A DNA stretch of 64,000 nucleotides from Hujiaoplasma nucleasis (GCF_013745115.1 NZ_CP051151.1:744001-808000), one strand, 5' to 3'; shown: positions 28,290 through 38,045, counted from the first letter of the stretch. Numbers and translations are program-made. Notes: generated by a model not told the origin, from the sequence alone.

Positions 28290-29774
28290 TTGGGCAAAAA
28301 TCTTATACTCAGCAAACTTCGAGAATCCCTTATGGCGGTTACTCCTATTTCTATCATTATTATTATTTTAAGTATCATTTTACGTTTACCACTAAATTTA
28401 TTTTTTAATTTCTTTATTGGGAATATATTCCTTGTATTTGGCCTTACTTTATTTTCAATAGGTAGTCAACATTCAACAGTAGCCATTGCGGAATCTATTG
28501 GTGAATATGTTGTAAAAAGAAAAAAATTATGGTTTTTTATTTTCATTGCCTTTCTGGTAGGATTCTTAATTACAGTAGCTGAACCTGCACTTTGGGTTCT
28601 AGCTGACCAAGTCAAATCTGTAGTCATTGAACCAGTAATGATTCTTTCAGTAGCGGCGGGCGTCGGATTCTTTTTGATCATCGCTCTACTAAGAATTTTA
28701 TTTCAATTTCAATTAAGAATTTTGATTCTCATCAGTTATGGCATTTTGTTTATCCTTGCCGTGATTGTAACGACAGTTAATCCAGAATTTATACCTTTAT
28801 CATTTGATTCAGGCGGAGTCACAACTGGGCCAATGGCTGTACCTTTTATTATGTCATTAGGTTATGGTATTTCTAAATCACGTGGAGATAAGTCTTCCGA
28901 TGAAGATTCATTTGGTTTGATAGGGGTTGCATCAATTGGACCTATTCTTTCTGTATTGGTTTTAGGTTTATTTAATTCTCCAACAATTCCTTCACTAGAT
29001 ACTTCTACTACTTTTTTTGAATATTTAGTCCTATATATCATTCAAATGGCGATTGCTATTGTACCTTTTATTTTGTTTTTCTTAGTTTTTCATATTTTTG
29101 TATTTAAATTCAGTAAATCAAAAGTTATTAAAATAAGTATTGCCTTCTTTTACACTTATGTTGGCTTAGTCTTATTCTTAACTGGAGCAAACGCTGGATT
29201 AGTGAATATAGGTAATTATATCGGAGGTTTCTTTGGTAATAAGGGGTTTGCATGGATTTTAATTCCTTTGGGTATGGTTTTCGGTTTCACAATTGTAGCC
29301 GCTGAACCTTCTGTGATTACTCTCAACCGTCAGGTTGAAGAGGTTTCAGCAGGTGCCATTAATCGAAAATTTATGATGGCTTCCTTGTCTATAGGCGTTT
29401 CACTTGCTGTTGGATTAGCCATGTTAAGAGTCCTTACAGGTATATCAATTTGGTGGATAATTTTTCCAGGATATACTTTGGCATTAGCATTAATGTTTTT
29501 TACACCAAAAATCTTTTCATCCATAGCTTTTGATTCAGGTGGGGCTGTTTCCGGTGCGATGACTTCTGCTTTTCTTATCCCTTTTGCTTTAGGTGCCGCA
29601 GAAGTTTCAGGTGCTAATATTCTATTAGATGCTTTCGGTCTAGTTGCTTTAGTTGCTATGACACCATTAATTACAATCCAATTACTAGGATTTATTTATA
29701 AGGTAAAATCAGAAAAAATCAGGCCAGTACCTGAGGATGATGAAATCATAGAATTAAGCGAGGTAAAAGAATGA
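28290..29774 (+). CDS. DUF1538 membrane protein with internal duplication
   Basis: 494 residues from a TTG at 28290, chosen because AAAGGAG sits eight bases upstream; the GTG at 28260 overlaps the promoter. It has two tandem DUF1538 halves of six or so helices. Each has an AEP motif (AEPALWVLADQV near residue 100, AEPSVITLNRQVEEVSAG near 340) and an FDSGG motif (FDSGGVTTGPMAVP, FDSGGAVSGAMTSA). The inverted-repeat layout looks like a transporter or channel. It overlaps by ATGA with the first of two PII-like genes, suggesting PII-gated transport. The substrate is unknown. Confidence 0.85.
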   Translation: MGKNLILSKLRESLMAVTPISIIIIILSIILRLPLNLFFNFFIGNIFLVFGLTLFSIGSQHSTVAIAESIGEYVVKRKKLWFFIFIAFLVGFLITVAEPALWVLADQVKSVVIEPVMILSVAAGVGFFLIIALLRILFQFQLRILILISYGILFILAVIVTTVNPEFIPLSFDSGGVTTGPMAVPFIMSLGYGISKSRGDKSSDEDSFGLIGVASIGPILSVLVLGLFNSPTIPSLDTSTTFFEYLVLYIIQMAIAIVPFILFFLVFHIFVFKFSKSKVIKISIAFFYTYVGLVLFLTGANAGLVNIGNYIGGFFGNKGFAWILIPLGMVFGFTIVAAEPSVITLNRQVEEVSAGAINRKFMMASLSIGVSLAVGLAMLRVLTGISIWWIIFPGYTLALALMFFTPKIFSSIAFDSGGAVSGAMTSAFLIPFALGAAEVSGANILLDAFGLVALVAMTPLITIQLLGFIYKVKSEKIRPVPEDDEIIELSEVKE

Positions 29775-30109
29775 AATTAATGATCTTAATTGTACCAAAA
29801 ACAGAAAGTGATCAAATATCTAAGATTATTGGAAGTTATAAAATTGATTTTCAAGCAGCACTTCCTGCTAAAGGTACTGCTCCAACAGAGATGTTAGAGT
29901 ATTTAAGTCTAGGAGAAAAGGAAAGAGATTTAATTTTTAGTATTGTTGATGATTTAGATGTTGAAAAGATATTTGAAGAACTGAAATCTAAAATGAATTT
30001 CTTAGATAGTGGACACGGTGTCGCTTTTACAATATCAATTGATGCAATCACTAAATTAAGTTATCAATACTTATATAATGAATTACAAACGGATGGAGGA
30101 AATGCATAA
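29771..30109 (+). CDS. PII-like signal protein, divergent copy
   Basis: 112 residues with a PII-like ferredoxin fold. LPAKGTAPTEMLEYL lies in the T-loop region and HGVAFTISIDAI near the C-terminus matches the nucleotide-site strand of PII proteins. The classical uridylylated Tyr of the T-loop is not evident. It is translationally coupled to DUF1538 (ATGA) and to the next PII gene (TAATG). I infer that it senses a nucleotide or metabolite and controls the DUF1538 protein. Confidence 0.75.
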   Translation: MKLMILIVPKTESDQISKIIGSYKIDFQAALPAKGTAPTEMLEYLSLGEKERDLIFSIVDDLDVEKIFEELKSKMNFLDSGHGVAFTISIDAITKLSYQYLYNELQTDGGNA

Positions 30110-30447
30110 TGAATAATCAACCAATAGAAGTAATTTTGTATGTCTGTAATCACGGCTATGCTTATGAAGCCATGTCAGAAGCTAGAAAAGCTGGCGCTAG
30201 AGGTGGCACAATTATCCATGGACGAAGTTCAATCTCTACTGAAAAAGAAAAATTCTTTGGGATCACTTTACACCCAGAGAAGGATATATTAATGATCGTA
30301 TGTCTAGCAGACCAAAAAAATGATTTAATGAAAGCATTAACCTCCAAGTATGGTGTGACCACTGAAGCTAGGGGTTTGTGTTTTTCAATGCCTGTAAGTG
30401 ATGCCATAGGTTTTTCTTTTGAATCAATACCGTTTCCTAAAGAATAA
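30109..30447 (+). CDS. PII-family signal protein
   Basis: 112 residues, closer to canonical PII than its neighbour: the B-loop-like KAGARGGTIIHGR (about residues 28-40) and ARGLCFSMPVSDAIGF near the C-terminus. The T-loop is short, SSISTEKEKFFGI, without a standard Tyr51 setting. GGAGG precedes its ATG, which overlaps the previous stop codon. It may form homotrimers or mixed trimers with the first copy. No ammonium transporter, GlnB or GlnD is in the window. Confidence 0.85.
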   Translation: MNNQPIEVILYVCNHGYAYEAMSEARKAGARGGTIIHGRSSISTEKEKFFGITLHPEKDILMIVCLADQKNDLMKALTSKYGVTTEARGLCFSMPVSDAIGFSFESIPFPKE

Positions 30448-30737
30448 AAAGAATAATATCTTAAAAATTATACTTGAACACTAAATTAATTACTTTGTAG
30501 ATTTTATTCATGATTTATGTATTATAATTATAATTGAATATTTTTTGTGTTATAAAAACTTTTCCAAGCGATTTAATTAAAGCTCTTCATTCATAAAACA
30601 TCCTAAAAGTAAACACAAGAAAATAGAATAACCCCATATAGTGGACACTAAATAAAAAGACAAAAAAAGATGTTAGTAATAAAATACTAGCATCTTTTTT
30701 AGTATAGAAAGATGTATGATATATGTAGGATAAGTCT
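30448..30737. other. 290-bp intergenic stretch with bidirectional terminator
   Basis: No gene is seen. A hairpin at 30668-30695 (AGATGTTAGTA/TACTAGCATCT, one mismatch) with A and T flanks can end both the PII operon and the convergent phosphorylase operon. ATAGTGGACACTAAATAAA at about 30636-30655 resembles an insertion-sequence end but has no partner. Confidence 0.6.
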
Positions 30738-31502
30738 TTAAAGACTAATCGCAATTTCTAACATGATTCTATTCATCTTTTCTTTAAGAGATAATCGAGT
30801 ATCAAGAAAATCAGACCATCCTTCTTGTTTTACAATATCTGAAAAATAAAGAACTTGAGAAAAGGGAATATTTCTATATTTGCAAACCGCAGCCATTGAA
30901 GCGCATTCCATTTCTACTGCAATGGCTCCTTGTTCTTTTCTTATATTTAATCTTGATCTTGTTTCCCTATAAAATGCGTCCGTTGTCCAGCTAATACCTT
31001 CTCCATAGTTTAAATGATGTTTTTTAAGTTCATTTTCTATCTTTTTATTTTGAAATTTGTCTGTATCAACATAAATACTTGGTTCTAAATAATAATATGA
31101 TAAGCCTTCATCTCTAATTGCTTTTGATACAATTAAAAAATTGTCTGAAGGAAAATCACCAATTAAACCGCTACTGCCACAAGCAATTACTTTTTTAATA
31201 CCAAAAGCTATAAGTTCCTCCACAAGACCTCCTGCTGCAGGACCTCCTAACGGAGAATAAGCTACTAAAACTTTATCATCATAAATATATTGAGGTAACA
31301 CACTTGACGCAGCTACAAATTTAAATAATTCTTTTGATTTATCTAATATTTCCTGTGAAGGCTTATTGTCAAATAATATTAAAGCCGTTGTAATATGCTC
31401 AGGGAGTATTGGAAGATTTCTTGATTCAAATATTTTCTTAGGAGAAATAATCCCTTCTTCAGCTAAACCTATACCATCAATTATCGGAATATCTTTTTTC
31501 AT
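30738..31502 (-). CDS. Nucleoside phosphorylase (PNP/UDP family)
   Basis: 254 residues. Family motifs are GSSGLIGD (phosphate site, about residue 115), VEMECASMAAVC (ribose-binding Met-Glu pair, about 195) and the acidic base site near YFSDIV. It probably phosphorolyses uridine or a purine nucleoside; the base preference cannot be fixed, and the N-terminal 60 residues are divergent. Its start overlaps the upstream GNAT gene by ATGA, so the pair are translationally coupled. Confidence 0.85.
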   Translation of the reverse strand: MKKDIPIIDGIGLAEEGIISPKKIFESRNLPILPEHITTALILFDNKPSQEILDKSKELFKFVAASSVLPQYIYDDKVLVAYSPLGGPAAGGLVEELIAFGIKKVIACGSSGLIGDFPSDNFLIVSKAIRDEGLSYYYLEPSIYVDTDKFQNKKIENELKKHHLNYGEGISWTTDAFYRETRSRLNIRKEQGAIAVEMECASMAAVCKYRNIPFSQVLYFSDIVKQEGWSDFLDTRLSLKEKMNRIMLEIAISL

Positions 31503-31993
31503 AATGAGCCCCCATCTAAATACTTAATCATCCTTATGACTTCTTCACCGTGAAGGATTTTAACTTTTCCATCAGGAGTGAAACCTTGTCTTTTATAAAA
31601 ACCTACTGACTTCATATTACTTTTTAATACCCAAAGAGAAATTACACTATATTTTTCTAGTTCCTTATAGCAAACTTCCATTAGTTTCTTTCCTATACCA
31701 AGTCCTTGAAATTTTTTTAAAATATAGATAGCGGAAATTTCACCCGCGTCTTCTAAATCCTCATCTCTTGACTCAAGATAACACGCGAAACCAATGATTT
31801 TATCTTCTACGATGGCTACATAAGTATTTTCAGGATGATTTTGAGCTATTTCAATAGATTTATCAAGTGACAATCTACTCATAACATCATCAGGAAAAAG
31901 TCCTGTATAAGTTTCTATCCAACTTTGATAATGAACATAACCCTTACCCCTAGCATCATCAACACTTGCTTTTCTAATGATTAAGTTTTCCAT
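31499..31993 (-). CDS. GNAT-family N-acetyltransferase
   Basis: 164 residues with a complete GNAT fold. The acetyl-CoA loop is FQGLGIGKKLM (about residues 95-105), preceded by ISAIYILKKF, with the late VLKSNMKSVGFYKRQGF motif. The N-terminal QSWIETYTGLFPDDVMSRLS is common in GNATs acting on small molecules or peptides. The acceptor is unknown. First gene of a two-gene operon with the nucleoside phosphorylase, a pairing that might modify a nucleoside or an antibiotic. Confidence 0.9.
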   Translation of the reverse strand: MENLIIRKASVDDARGKGYVHYQSWIETYTGLFPDDVMSRLSLDKSIEIAQNHPENTYVAIVEDKIIGFACYLESRDEDLEDAGEISAIYILKKFQGLGIGKKLMEVCYKELEKYSVISLWVLKSNMKSVGFYKRQGFTPDGKVKILHGEEVIRMIKYLDGGSL

Positions 31994-32083
31994 AATCTTC
32001 TCCTAAAAAAATCTATTATATTTATGATTATCTAGATTCTATTTCTATTATTTATTTTGTGGAATAGGTTTACTTAACGTGAC

Positions 32084-32812
32084 TCACATACTTGTAACTA
32101 GAATTTCTTCTTTATCAAAAGCTATAGATCTATAGTCAGACTCAGTAAAGATGAAGGCTCCTCCATGTGTATGGGGTTCAAGTATATTATTAATTAATAA
32201 CACTTGACGAGAAAATTTGAGAGCTTGTTTATGATAATGTTTAATTTCATTTGACCATGCTTGTAAAGAAAAATCAACATGAACCGGCCAAATGATATTG
32301 GTTTGAAATACTTGATTTTTAGCAAACAAGGATACCGTCTCTTCATCCCATAAATCTCCACATAAGGCTAGAGTGAAATCAAATGAATCTATTCTAAAGT
32401 GTTTAACTGAATTTCCTTCTTTATAGCGCTTATCTGTTTTTCTATACTCTTTCCATCCTTTAGATACTCTCCTATAATTAATAAGCTCTTTACCTTCTGG
32501 TGATACGACTAAATAGCTACTATAAATTGATGCTTGGGCTAATTCAAAATATCCAAAGCCCAATCCCACACCATACTTTTTTGAAAGATGTTTAATCTTC
32601 CTAATGATTATTGAATTTCTCTTAACAGCTATATCCTTATCAATATCATAAGACCAAGATAAACTATCAAAGCCTTGTAAGAATGATTCACCAAAAAAAA
32701 TATAGTCAACATTCTCTTTAGAAGCCATCTCTAAAAACCTAATTATCTGACTTAAATTAAAAGATATATCATTGTTTATGCATCTTGCAGGTATTAATCC
32801 TATTTTCATCAT
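32084..32812 (-). CDS. Carbon-nitrogen hydrolase (nitrilase superfamily)
   Basis: 242 residues with a Glu-Lys-Cys triad arrangement: Glu in IFFGESFLQG (about residue 43), a basic segment YRRVSKGWKEYRKTDKRY containing the probable catalytic Lys, and nucleophilic Cys in LALCGDLWDEE (about 148). It hydrolyses an amide or nitrile; the substrate is unknown. It starts about four bases after the GNAT-methyltransferase stop with AGAGGTAATC as ribosome site, so the two form an operon. Confidence 0.85.
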   Translation of the reverse strand: MMKIGLIPARCINNDISFNLSQIIRFLEMASKENVDYIFFGESFLQGFDSLSWSYDIDKDIAVKRNSIIIRKIKHLSKKYGVGLGFGYFELAQASIYSSYLVVSPEGKELINYRRVSKGWKEYRKTDKRYKEGNSVKHFRIDSFDFTLALCGDLWDEETVSLFAKNQVFQTNIIWPVHVDFSLQAWSNEIKHYHKQALKFSRQVLLINNILEPHTHGGAFIFTESDYRSIAFDKEEILVTSM

Positions 32813-32815
32813 TGA

Positions 32816-33940
32816 TTACCTCTTAATAAATTCAAAAATACCTGAGACTTCATTTATTTTATTATAAGAAATCTCATACAATTCATTTAACTTACTTTTT
32901 ATATATATCTCATTTATTGGATAATATTCCTCATCATCCCAGATTGATTCATATTTAAGATGTAGATTTTCCATATCCACTAAATTAAATGTTGAAACAT
33001 CACCAATCAAAATTTTAGCTTGGTATTTAAGATATTTGTTCAATCTTATTAATAAGTTTATTTGACTTTCATAATCAAGATGATGAATTGAATAATTGAA
33101 TATGATAAAGTCGTATTGATCATTTAATCTTTCTAAAGAATTGTAGAAACTATCACAAACAAAAATCGCTTTTGGCAACTTCTTTTGAGCTATATTGATC
33201 ATCTTTTCTGATAGATCTACGCCTGTAATCTCATATCCTAAATCATATAAGGGACTGGTAATTTGTCCAGTACCTATACCCATATCAAGTATCTTTGCGG
33301 TTGTTTTTTTGCTTATGATATCCAATATTTGATATTTAATTTTTGAATAGCCTGCAAATGGATAAGTGCCTTCCTCTTCTGATTTAATGATGCTCTTATT
33401 ATAATTTATAGACCAAGAATCAAAAAGGTCTTTTCTTAATTTATCTTCTATATTTAATACAAATTTAGTATTTATTGGGTCTTTTTCCTTTTCTACAAAA
33501 CCATTTTTATAATGAAACTTTAATGATTGTTCATTATGATTTCTAACAAAAGAATAAATCTCTTTTATATTCTTTCTTTTTAAGTCATAGAGGACTTGTA
33601 TAAGCAAGGAACTTGCATAACCTTGACGATAATAGTCTCTATGTGTCTCTAATCCTTCAAGATAATAAGCTTGATTCTTTAATACTATTCTTAATAGTGA
33701 GACAATAATCCCACCAGATTTTCGTAATATATAATAAGCATAAAAATCTGGATCAACTGAACAACTTTTTAAGTAGTCAATATAGTCTTTCTTAATAGAT
33801 TTTCTTATCTCTTCTATATTGGGGGTAGATAAGTCATATCCCCTATCTTCTTCTAAACCTTGATTTAATACATCAAACCATTGATCTTTATCCATAGGAG
33901 ATAGATTTTTTATCTTATCATTATTCCAGACTTCAAGCAT
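32816..33940 (-). CDS. GNAT acetyltransferase-methyltransferase fusion, copy 1
   Basis: 374 residues in two domains. Residues 1-165 are a GNAT domain with YRQGYASSLLIQVL as acetyl-CoA loop and SFVRNHNEQSLKFHYKNGF. Residues 180-374 are a class I SAM methyltransferase with ILDMGIGTGQIT (motif I, about 215), VDLSEKMI and NYSIHHLDY. It is a same-length, clearly similar paralogue of the gene at 42654-43778, including the leader (AGAGGTG five bases before the start). Acceptor molecules are unknown; dual modification of one substrate is a reasonable inference. Confidence 0.85.
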   Translation of the reverse strand: MLEVWNNDKIKNLSPMDKDQWFDVLNQGLEEDRGYDLSTPNIEEIRKSIKKDYIDYLKSCSVDPDFYAYYILRKSGGIIVSLLRIVLKNQAYYLEGLETHRDYYRQGYASSLLIQVLYDLKRKNIKEIYSFVRNHNEQSLKFHYKNGFVEKEKDPINTKFVLNIEDKLRKDLFDSWSINYNKSIIKSEEEGTYPFAGYSKIKYQILDIISKKTTAKILDMGIGTGQITSPLYDLGYEITGVDLSEKMINIAQKKLPKAIFVCDSFYNSLERLNDQYDFIIFNYSIHHLDYESQINLLIRLNKYLKYQAKILIGDVSTFNLVDMENLHLKYESIWDDEEYYPINEIYIKSKLNELYEISYNKINEVSGIFEFIKR

Positions 33941-34231
33941 TGCTTCACCTCTTCTATAAAATTATACCACTAAATTTATAATAAATTAGTGATAAATTGA
34001 TAAAGATTTGTCTAAAAATCAGATATCAAGATCAAATTAAAAAAAAATCGAAAAATATCCATTCATAATAGTTGAAGTAAGTTAAATATTTTATATGACT
34101 TACATCTATAAAAGTTTTTTAATATTAAAATGTATGCTAATATTAGCTTTTATAATCAAAAAAAAATAAATAAACTATTGAAAAATAAATATCTAGGTGC
34201 TATGATAAACGAGAAAAAGGGGAGGAAATTT

Positions 34232-35551
34232 ATGATTAGAAAGCTTAAATACGTATTTTTATTATTCTTTTTGATTGGATTATCATCTTGTGCAGGCACC
34301 AATACCAACCTAACTAAGATTGATAACAATTTAACAACCAATGCTTCTACTGAAAGACCGACCAATGATTTTGAAAATACTACAGACCAAACAACTACTA
34401 CTGAAACAACAACTTATGAAATTACTACAACTGAACCTACTATTGAAACGACAACTAATGAAATTACTAGCAATTTTATGACCACAGAACAACCCACAAC
34501 AAGTGAAAATCAAAAAACCACTCAACCCATAACTGAGGAACCAACAACAGTTCAACCTACTGAAACTCCGACAGAGGAGCCTACGATTAAAGAACCAACA
34601 ACTCAAGTACCTACGACTCAACCTACATCTGTAGAACCTACTACAGTAGAGCCTACGACAGAAGCACCAACCATTCATTATGTTACTATAACATTTTCAA
34701 ATATGGCTGGCGCATTAGGTACGACGAGCATTGAAGGTATTGCTGGCAATCCATTTTCATTGCCAGATGATCCTACGAGAAGTGGATATGTTTTTGATGG
34801 TTGGTATTTAGAAGATACATTCAACACTGTATTTAATATCAATGAATTTCCTCAAAACAATTTGACTGTTTATGCCAAATGGCAAAAACTGATTACTATA
34901 TATTTTGAAACTTTAAATGGCTCGTCTTCAACACCATTTGTAACTGGCTTACCAGGTGATTCCTATGTATTACCAAATGAGCCTGTACGCTCAGGTTATG
35001 TATTTGATGGCTGGTATATGGATCAATCATATACTACTCCATTGACATTATCATCAATACCAAATAATGATACAACCGTTTATGCAAAATGGGTTGAAGA
35101 GGTCACAGTGATTGATGAAATCATTGCTGTCTTAGAAAACGACTTTGGATTTACTTGTTTAAATAATGTCTGTGAATTAGAAGAATATTCTTGGTTAACC
35201 TATACCTTCAACTTAAATAACATCACCTTCACAAAAGCATCTATCGATAATGATTCTTCAGGCGACCAGCAAACCAAGACTGAAATCGTTGTTATTGATA
35301 GTGATTGGTCAGTTGAATACAACGTATCTATCACTTACTTATCAACTCAAAAAGCAAGCATGAGAGTCACAGGTAATGGATTAACTGGTTCTTATAAAGT
35401 TCGAAGTTTCTCTTCTAATTATTTATCAGAATCCAATATGTATGATGATGCCATTCAGTTTATTGATGGACCTTATGGTTCTGGGGCAGTCGGATTACTA
35501 AAATATATTTTACAAGCTGCAGATTTAACTTTAGATGATCTACAATCTTAA
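34232..35551 (+). CDS. Lipoprotein with Thr/Pro stalk and two InlB-type repeats
   Basis: 439 residues from ATG 34232, which has GGGGAGG upstream; the frame is open earlier, but only this start gives a signal peptide. Lipobox GLSSC (Cys about residue 20), then a Thr/Glu/Pro-rich low-complexity stalk to about residue 150. Next come two InlB B-repeat (Flg_new/Listeria-Bacteroides) units, each with SGYVFDGWY (about residues 182 and 255), and a roughly 150-residue C-terminal domain I do not recognise. It is a surface-exposed protein, perhaps an adhesin. A strong terminator follows. Confidence 0.85.
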   Translation: MIRKLKYVFLLFFLIGLSSCAGTNTNLTKIDNNLTTNASTERPTNDFENTTDQTTTTETTTYEITTTEPTIETTTNEITSNFMTTEQPTTSENQKTTQPITEEPTTVQPTETPTEEPTIKEPTTQVPTTQPTSVEPTTVEPTTEAPTIHYVTITFSNMAGALGTTSIEGIAGNPFSLPDDPTRSGYVFDGWYLEDTFNTVFNINEFPQNNLTVYAKWQKLITIYFETLNGSSSTPFVTGLPGDSYVLPNEPVRSGYVFDGWYMDQSYTTPLTLSSIPNNDTTVYAKWVEEVTVIDEIIAVLENDFGFTCLNNVCELEEYSWLTYTFNLNNITFTKASIDNDSSGDQQTKTEIVVIDSDWSVEYNVSITYLSTQKASMRVTGNGLTGSYKVRSFSSNYLSESNMYDDAIQFIDGPYGSGAVGLLKYILQAADLTLDDLQS

Positions 35552-35556
35552 TAAAT

Positions 35557-35588
35557 AGTCCGTATTCTCGATGAATACGGACTTTTTT
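35557..35588 (+). terminator. Terminator of the InlB-repeat lipoprotein
   Basis: 11-bp arms AGTCCGTATTC and GAATACGGACT with a 5-nt loop, followed by six T residues. Confidence 0.9.
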
Positions 35589-35656
35589 ATCTCTATAAAA
35601 TTAAATCACATGAATTATTTTTTATAATCTATTTTCAATTATAAAAGTAATCTTTC

Positions 35657-35992
35657 TTAGAAATTAAACCATGGACACGATTTATAAATTTCAGGCTTGA
35701 TACCATCATAAGCTTCCCAATCTAAGGTCTCTACATACGTTGAAGTTTCATTAGGGAATTTTATTTTATTTAACCAGTATATAAAAGCAGTCTCATCATA
35801 AGACAAGGTCATCTCATGATTGCTTTCAACATGAACATCATCTATAATTTCAAATTCACGATCATTTTCAAAATCATAAAGCGCAGAAAACTCTAAACAA
35901 TATTCTCTTAGATTCTCTGCAACAATATCCGGAACCAAATACACACTAGGTTTTGCATCAGCACTCAATATTATATTTTTCATTAGACACAC
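35657..35992 (-). CDS. Hypothetical protein
   Basis: 111 residues (108 from the internal ATG). It is an acidic soluble protein with aromatic-rich C-terminus (KSCPWFNF); no signal peptide or recognised domain. The ribosome site is weak. It follows the membrane-protein gene at 36003 by about ten bases and may share its transcript. Codon use looks like its neighbours. Function unknown. Confidence 0.55.
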   Translation of the reverse strand: MCLMKNIILSADAKPSVYLVPDIVAENLREYCLEFSALYDFENDREFEIIDDVHVESNHEMTLSYDETAFIYWLNKIKFPNETSTYVETLDWEAYDGIKPEIYKSCPWFNF

Positions 35993-36002
35993 TATATATT
36001 GT

Positions 36003-36668
36003 TTAATCTACAATATATGACTCCCTCTCCTTATTTTCTATAATTAAATCCTTAATAGATACTAAATGATATGTTCCAGTGATTCTTGTATAAATATTTA
36101 ATACAATCACAAAAGGTAAAAAAAGAATTAAGAAGAAAATTTTCTCAAAAGAAAATGAATAAGCTTGCGATAAATGATAAGCAGCACTATAAGGTATAAG
36201 TTTATACAATAATAAAACAATTAGCCATATATATGACTGATTAACCAAGTAAATCGCAGTTAAAAAAACTGAGATAAATAGGGTTATAAATACTAATAAA
36301 AATAAGATGTGATATTTTTTACTAAGTTTTTTAAAACCAAATAAAGCCAATATTATTGATAGTATAAATAAAGGCCCAATAATTAATAAATAATCATTAA
36401 GTACTAGTTTAATTTGATATTCTTGGAAAATATAATTAAATATAAGGGCACTAGCCAGTATCCAAAACAAATGAAGTCTTCCATCCATTTTTAGAATATT
36501 TTTCATAAAAAAAGTAAAACAGAAAAAAATAAAGAACAAAAAGTATATAGGGATGATAATAGGTGAAATTGTATCATTTCTAAAGATATAATGAAAGGCA
36601 AAAAATAAATTTATGTACAAGACAGAATTCATCAATATTGCTTTAAATCTATTCATGTATTCTTTCAT
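36003..36668 (-). CDS. Polytopic membrane protein of unknown function
   Basis: 221 residues from ATG 36668 (GGAG eight bases upstream). About seven hydrophobic helices rich in Phe and Ile, with short cytoplasmic loops. No recognised family. It precedes the small hypothetical gene and lies in a cluster of orphan membrane proteins, typical of accessory DNA. Confidence 0.65.
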   Translation of the reverse strand: MKEYMNRFKAILMNSVLYINLFFAFHYIFRNDTISPIIIPIYFLFFIFFCFTFFMKNILKMDGRLHLFWILASALIFNYIFQEYQIKLVLNDYLLIIGPLFILSIILALFGFKKLSKKYHILFLLVFITLFISVFLTAIYLVNQSYIWLIVLLLYKLIPYSAAYHLSQAYSFSFEKIFFLILFLPFVIVLNIYTRITGTYHLVSIKDLIIENKERESYIVD

Positions 36669-37081
36669 TATTCCCACTCCAATTCTAAATTCACACTTAA
36701 ACTCATTATATCCTATAATTGATTAAAGTGAGTCACATATTTTAAATTTTTATTCTTTCCAGCAATAAAATATAAAGCCTTGTATGAAAAAAAAGACATA
36801 TCAAAAAATTACTGAAAAACCTCTACATTCAAAGAATAACTAAGTATCTAATTAGATTAAAATTTTCTAATATAGTCTTTAAATAAACGCTTAAGGAAGT
36901 TAAGAAAATAATTATTATATATAAAATAGCCTGATATATATTCGCACCAAGCCAAAGCTAATTTTTTTCTATTTATTACAACTTTCTACCTAAAATAATT
37001 CCTATAAACACAATAAAAAGCACTTGAGAAAATATCATCCATTTAAGCTAGACAATGATTAAATTGATATATAAAAAGCTT
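36669..37081. other. About 400 bp without a gene
   Basis: Very AT-rich with stops in all frames. I see no convincing promoter, RNA or coding relic beyond scattered TATAAT-like words. Confidence 0.5.
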
Positions 37082-37924
37082 CTAATCTATATTCAATATT
37101 TCTTTTTCATTATCTGTCAATAAGCCTTTAGCAAGAACCCTATTCAAATATAATAAAGGATAATTCATTAATATAGGAAGAATCATTAATATAGTAATAG
37201 AATTAGGGCCTTCTATCACTTTAATACCAATAGTAAGTATAAAAGAACTATGAAGAAGTATCTGTCCCAAAATAAATAATCTTTTGAGTTTGATACTATC
37301 CATAAGTTTATGTTCTTGTATACGGTCATATGTCTTTTTATATGCTATTTGTAATCTTCGATAAAGATAAATTGCTAATATAGCAACAAGTCCATTAATT
37401 AAAATATCATAAAACTCAATTTTAGGTATTTCTAAATAATGTATGCTTCCAAGCAAGAATGCCAAAGTAAAAATAGATAAGCCTGTTTCATTTGAATATT
37501 TTACCTTTTCTCTAGCTTTATCAATATCAGTCATTACTTGGTATTTACTATTCAAAAATAAATCTTTGTATCTAATGACTTGTGTCTTTCCTCTTAATAA
37601 AAAATACTCTATGATGCTTATAGATAATATGATCGATCCAAATATAACTAATGTTATTTGAAAAGAAAAAGATTGCATTAACCCTGCAGTCAAATATATT
37701 AATACAAATTTAAGAAGAAACAAAAGGTGATGGATTATTTTATTGAATAATGAATCATTTCTTGTATGATTGAGCTGTGTGGTTAAATATATATAATACA
37801 AAAGAGGTAAAAACCAAAAAGCTAAAACTGATAAGTTATTTTCATCATTAATTAACCATGATGATAATACCAATATCAGTAAATAGAAAAAAATATTTTG
37901 TATATAAACTCTTTTTAATGCCAC
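37082..37924 (-). CDS. Membrane protein of unknown function
   Basis: 280 residues from a GTG at 37924, with GAGGTG six bases upstream; an upstream GTG overlaps that site. Four N-terminal helices, a basic cytoplasmic stretch (about residues 120-155, including KYQVMTDIDKAREKVKYS), then four more helices. The helical layout is unlike known transporters I can name. It is flanked by the orphan membrane gene at 36003 and a broken lipoprotein gene. Confidence 0.6.
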   Translation of the reverse strand: MALKRVYIQNIFFYLLILVLSSWLINDENNLSVLAFWFLPLLYYIYLTTQLNHTRNDSLFNKIIHHLLFLLKFVLIYLTAGLMQSFSFQITLVIFGSIILSISIIEYFLLRGKTQVIRYKDLFLNSKYQVMTDIDKAREKVKYSNETGLSIFTLAFLLGSIHYLEIPKIEFYDILINGLVAILAIYLYRRLQIAYKKTYDRIQEHKLMDSIKLKRLFILGQILLHSSFILTIGIKVIEGPNSITILMILPILMNYPLLYLNRVLAKGLLTDNEKEILNID

Positions 37925-38045
37925 AGAAAACACCTCAAATACTATTCATTTCTTTAAACAGTCGAATCTTTTTTTACTTTGAATCGCCTAATCTATGTTA
38001 TAAACGCGTATCTTTTCATTAATTATTATCCATATTCTATTTTTT

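Noticed and set aside
30636-30655. Insertion-sequence end near ATAGTGGACACTAAATAAA
   Set aside because: No partner inverted repeat, target duplication or transposase trace is nearby, so it was not listed as a mobile element.
34331-34678. Cys/Arg/Phe-rich open frame on the minus strand
   Set aside because: It is the antisense shadow of the Thr/Pro-rich stalk of the lipoprotein gene; composition follows from the repeats and there is no ribosome site.
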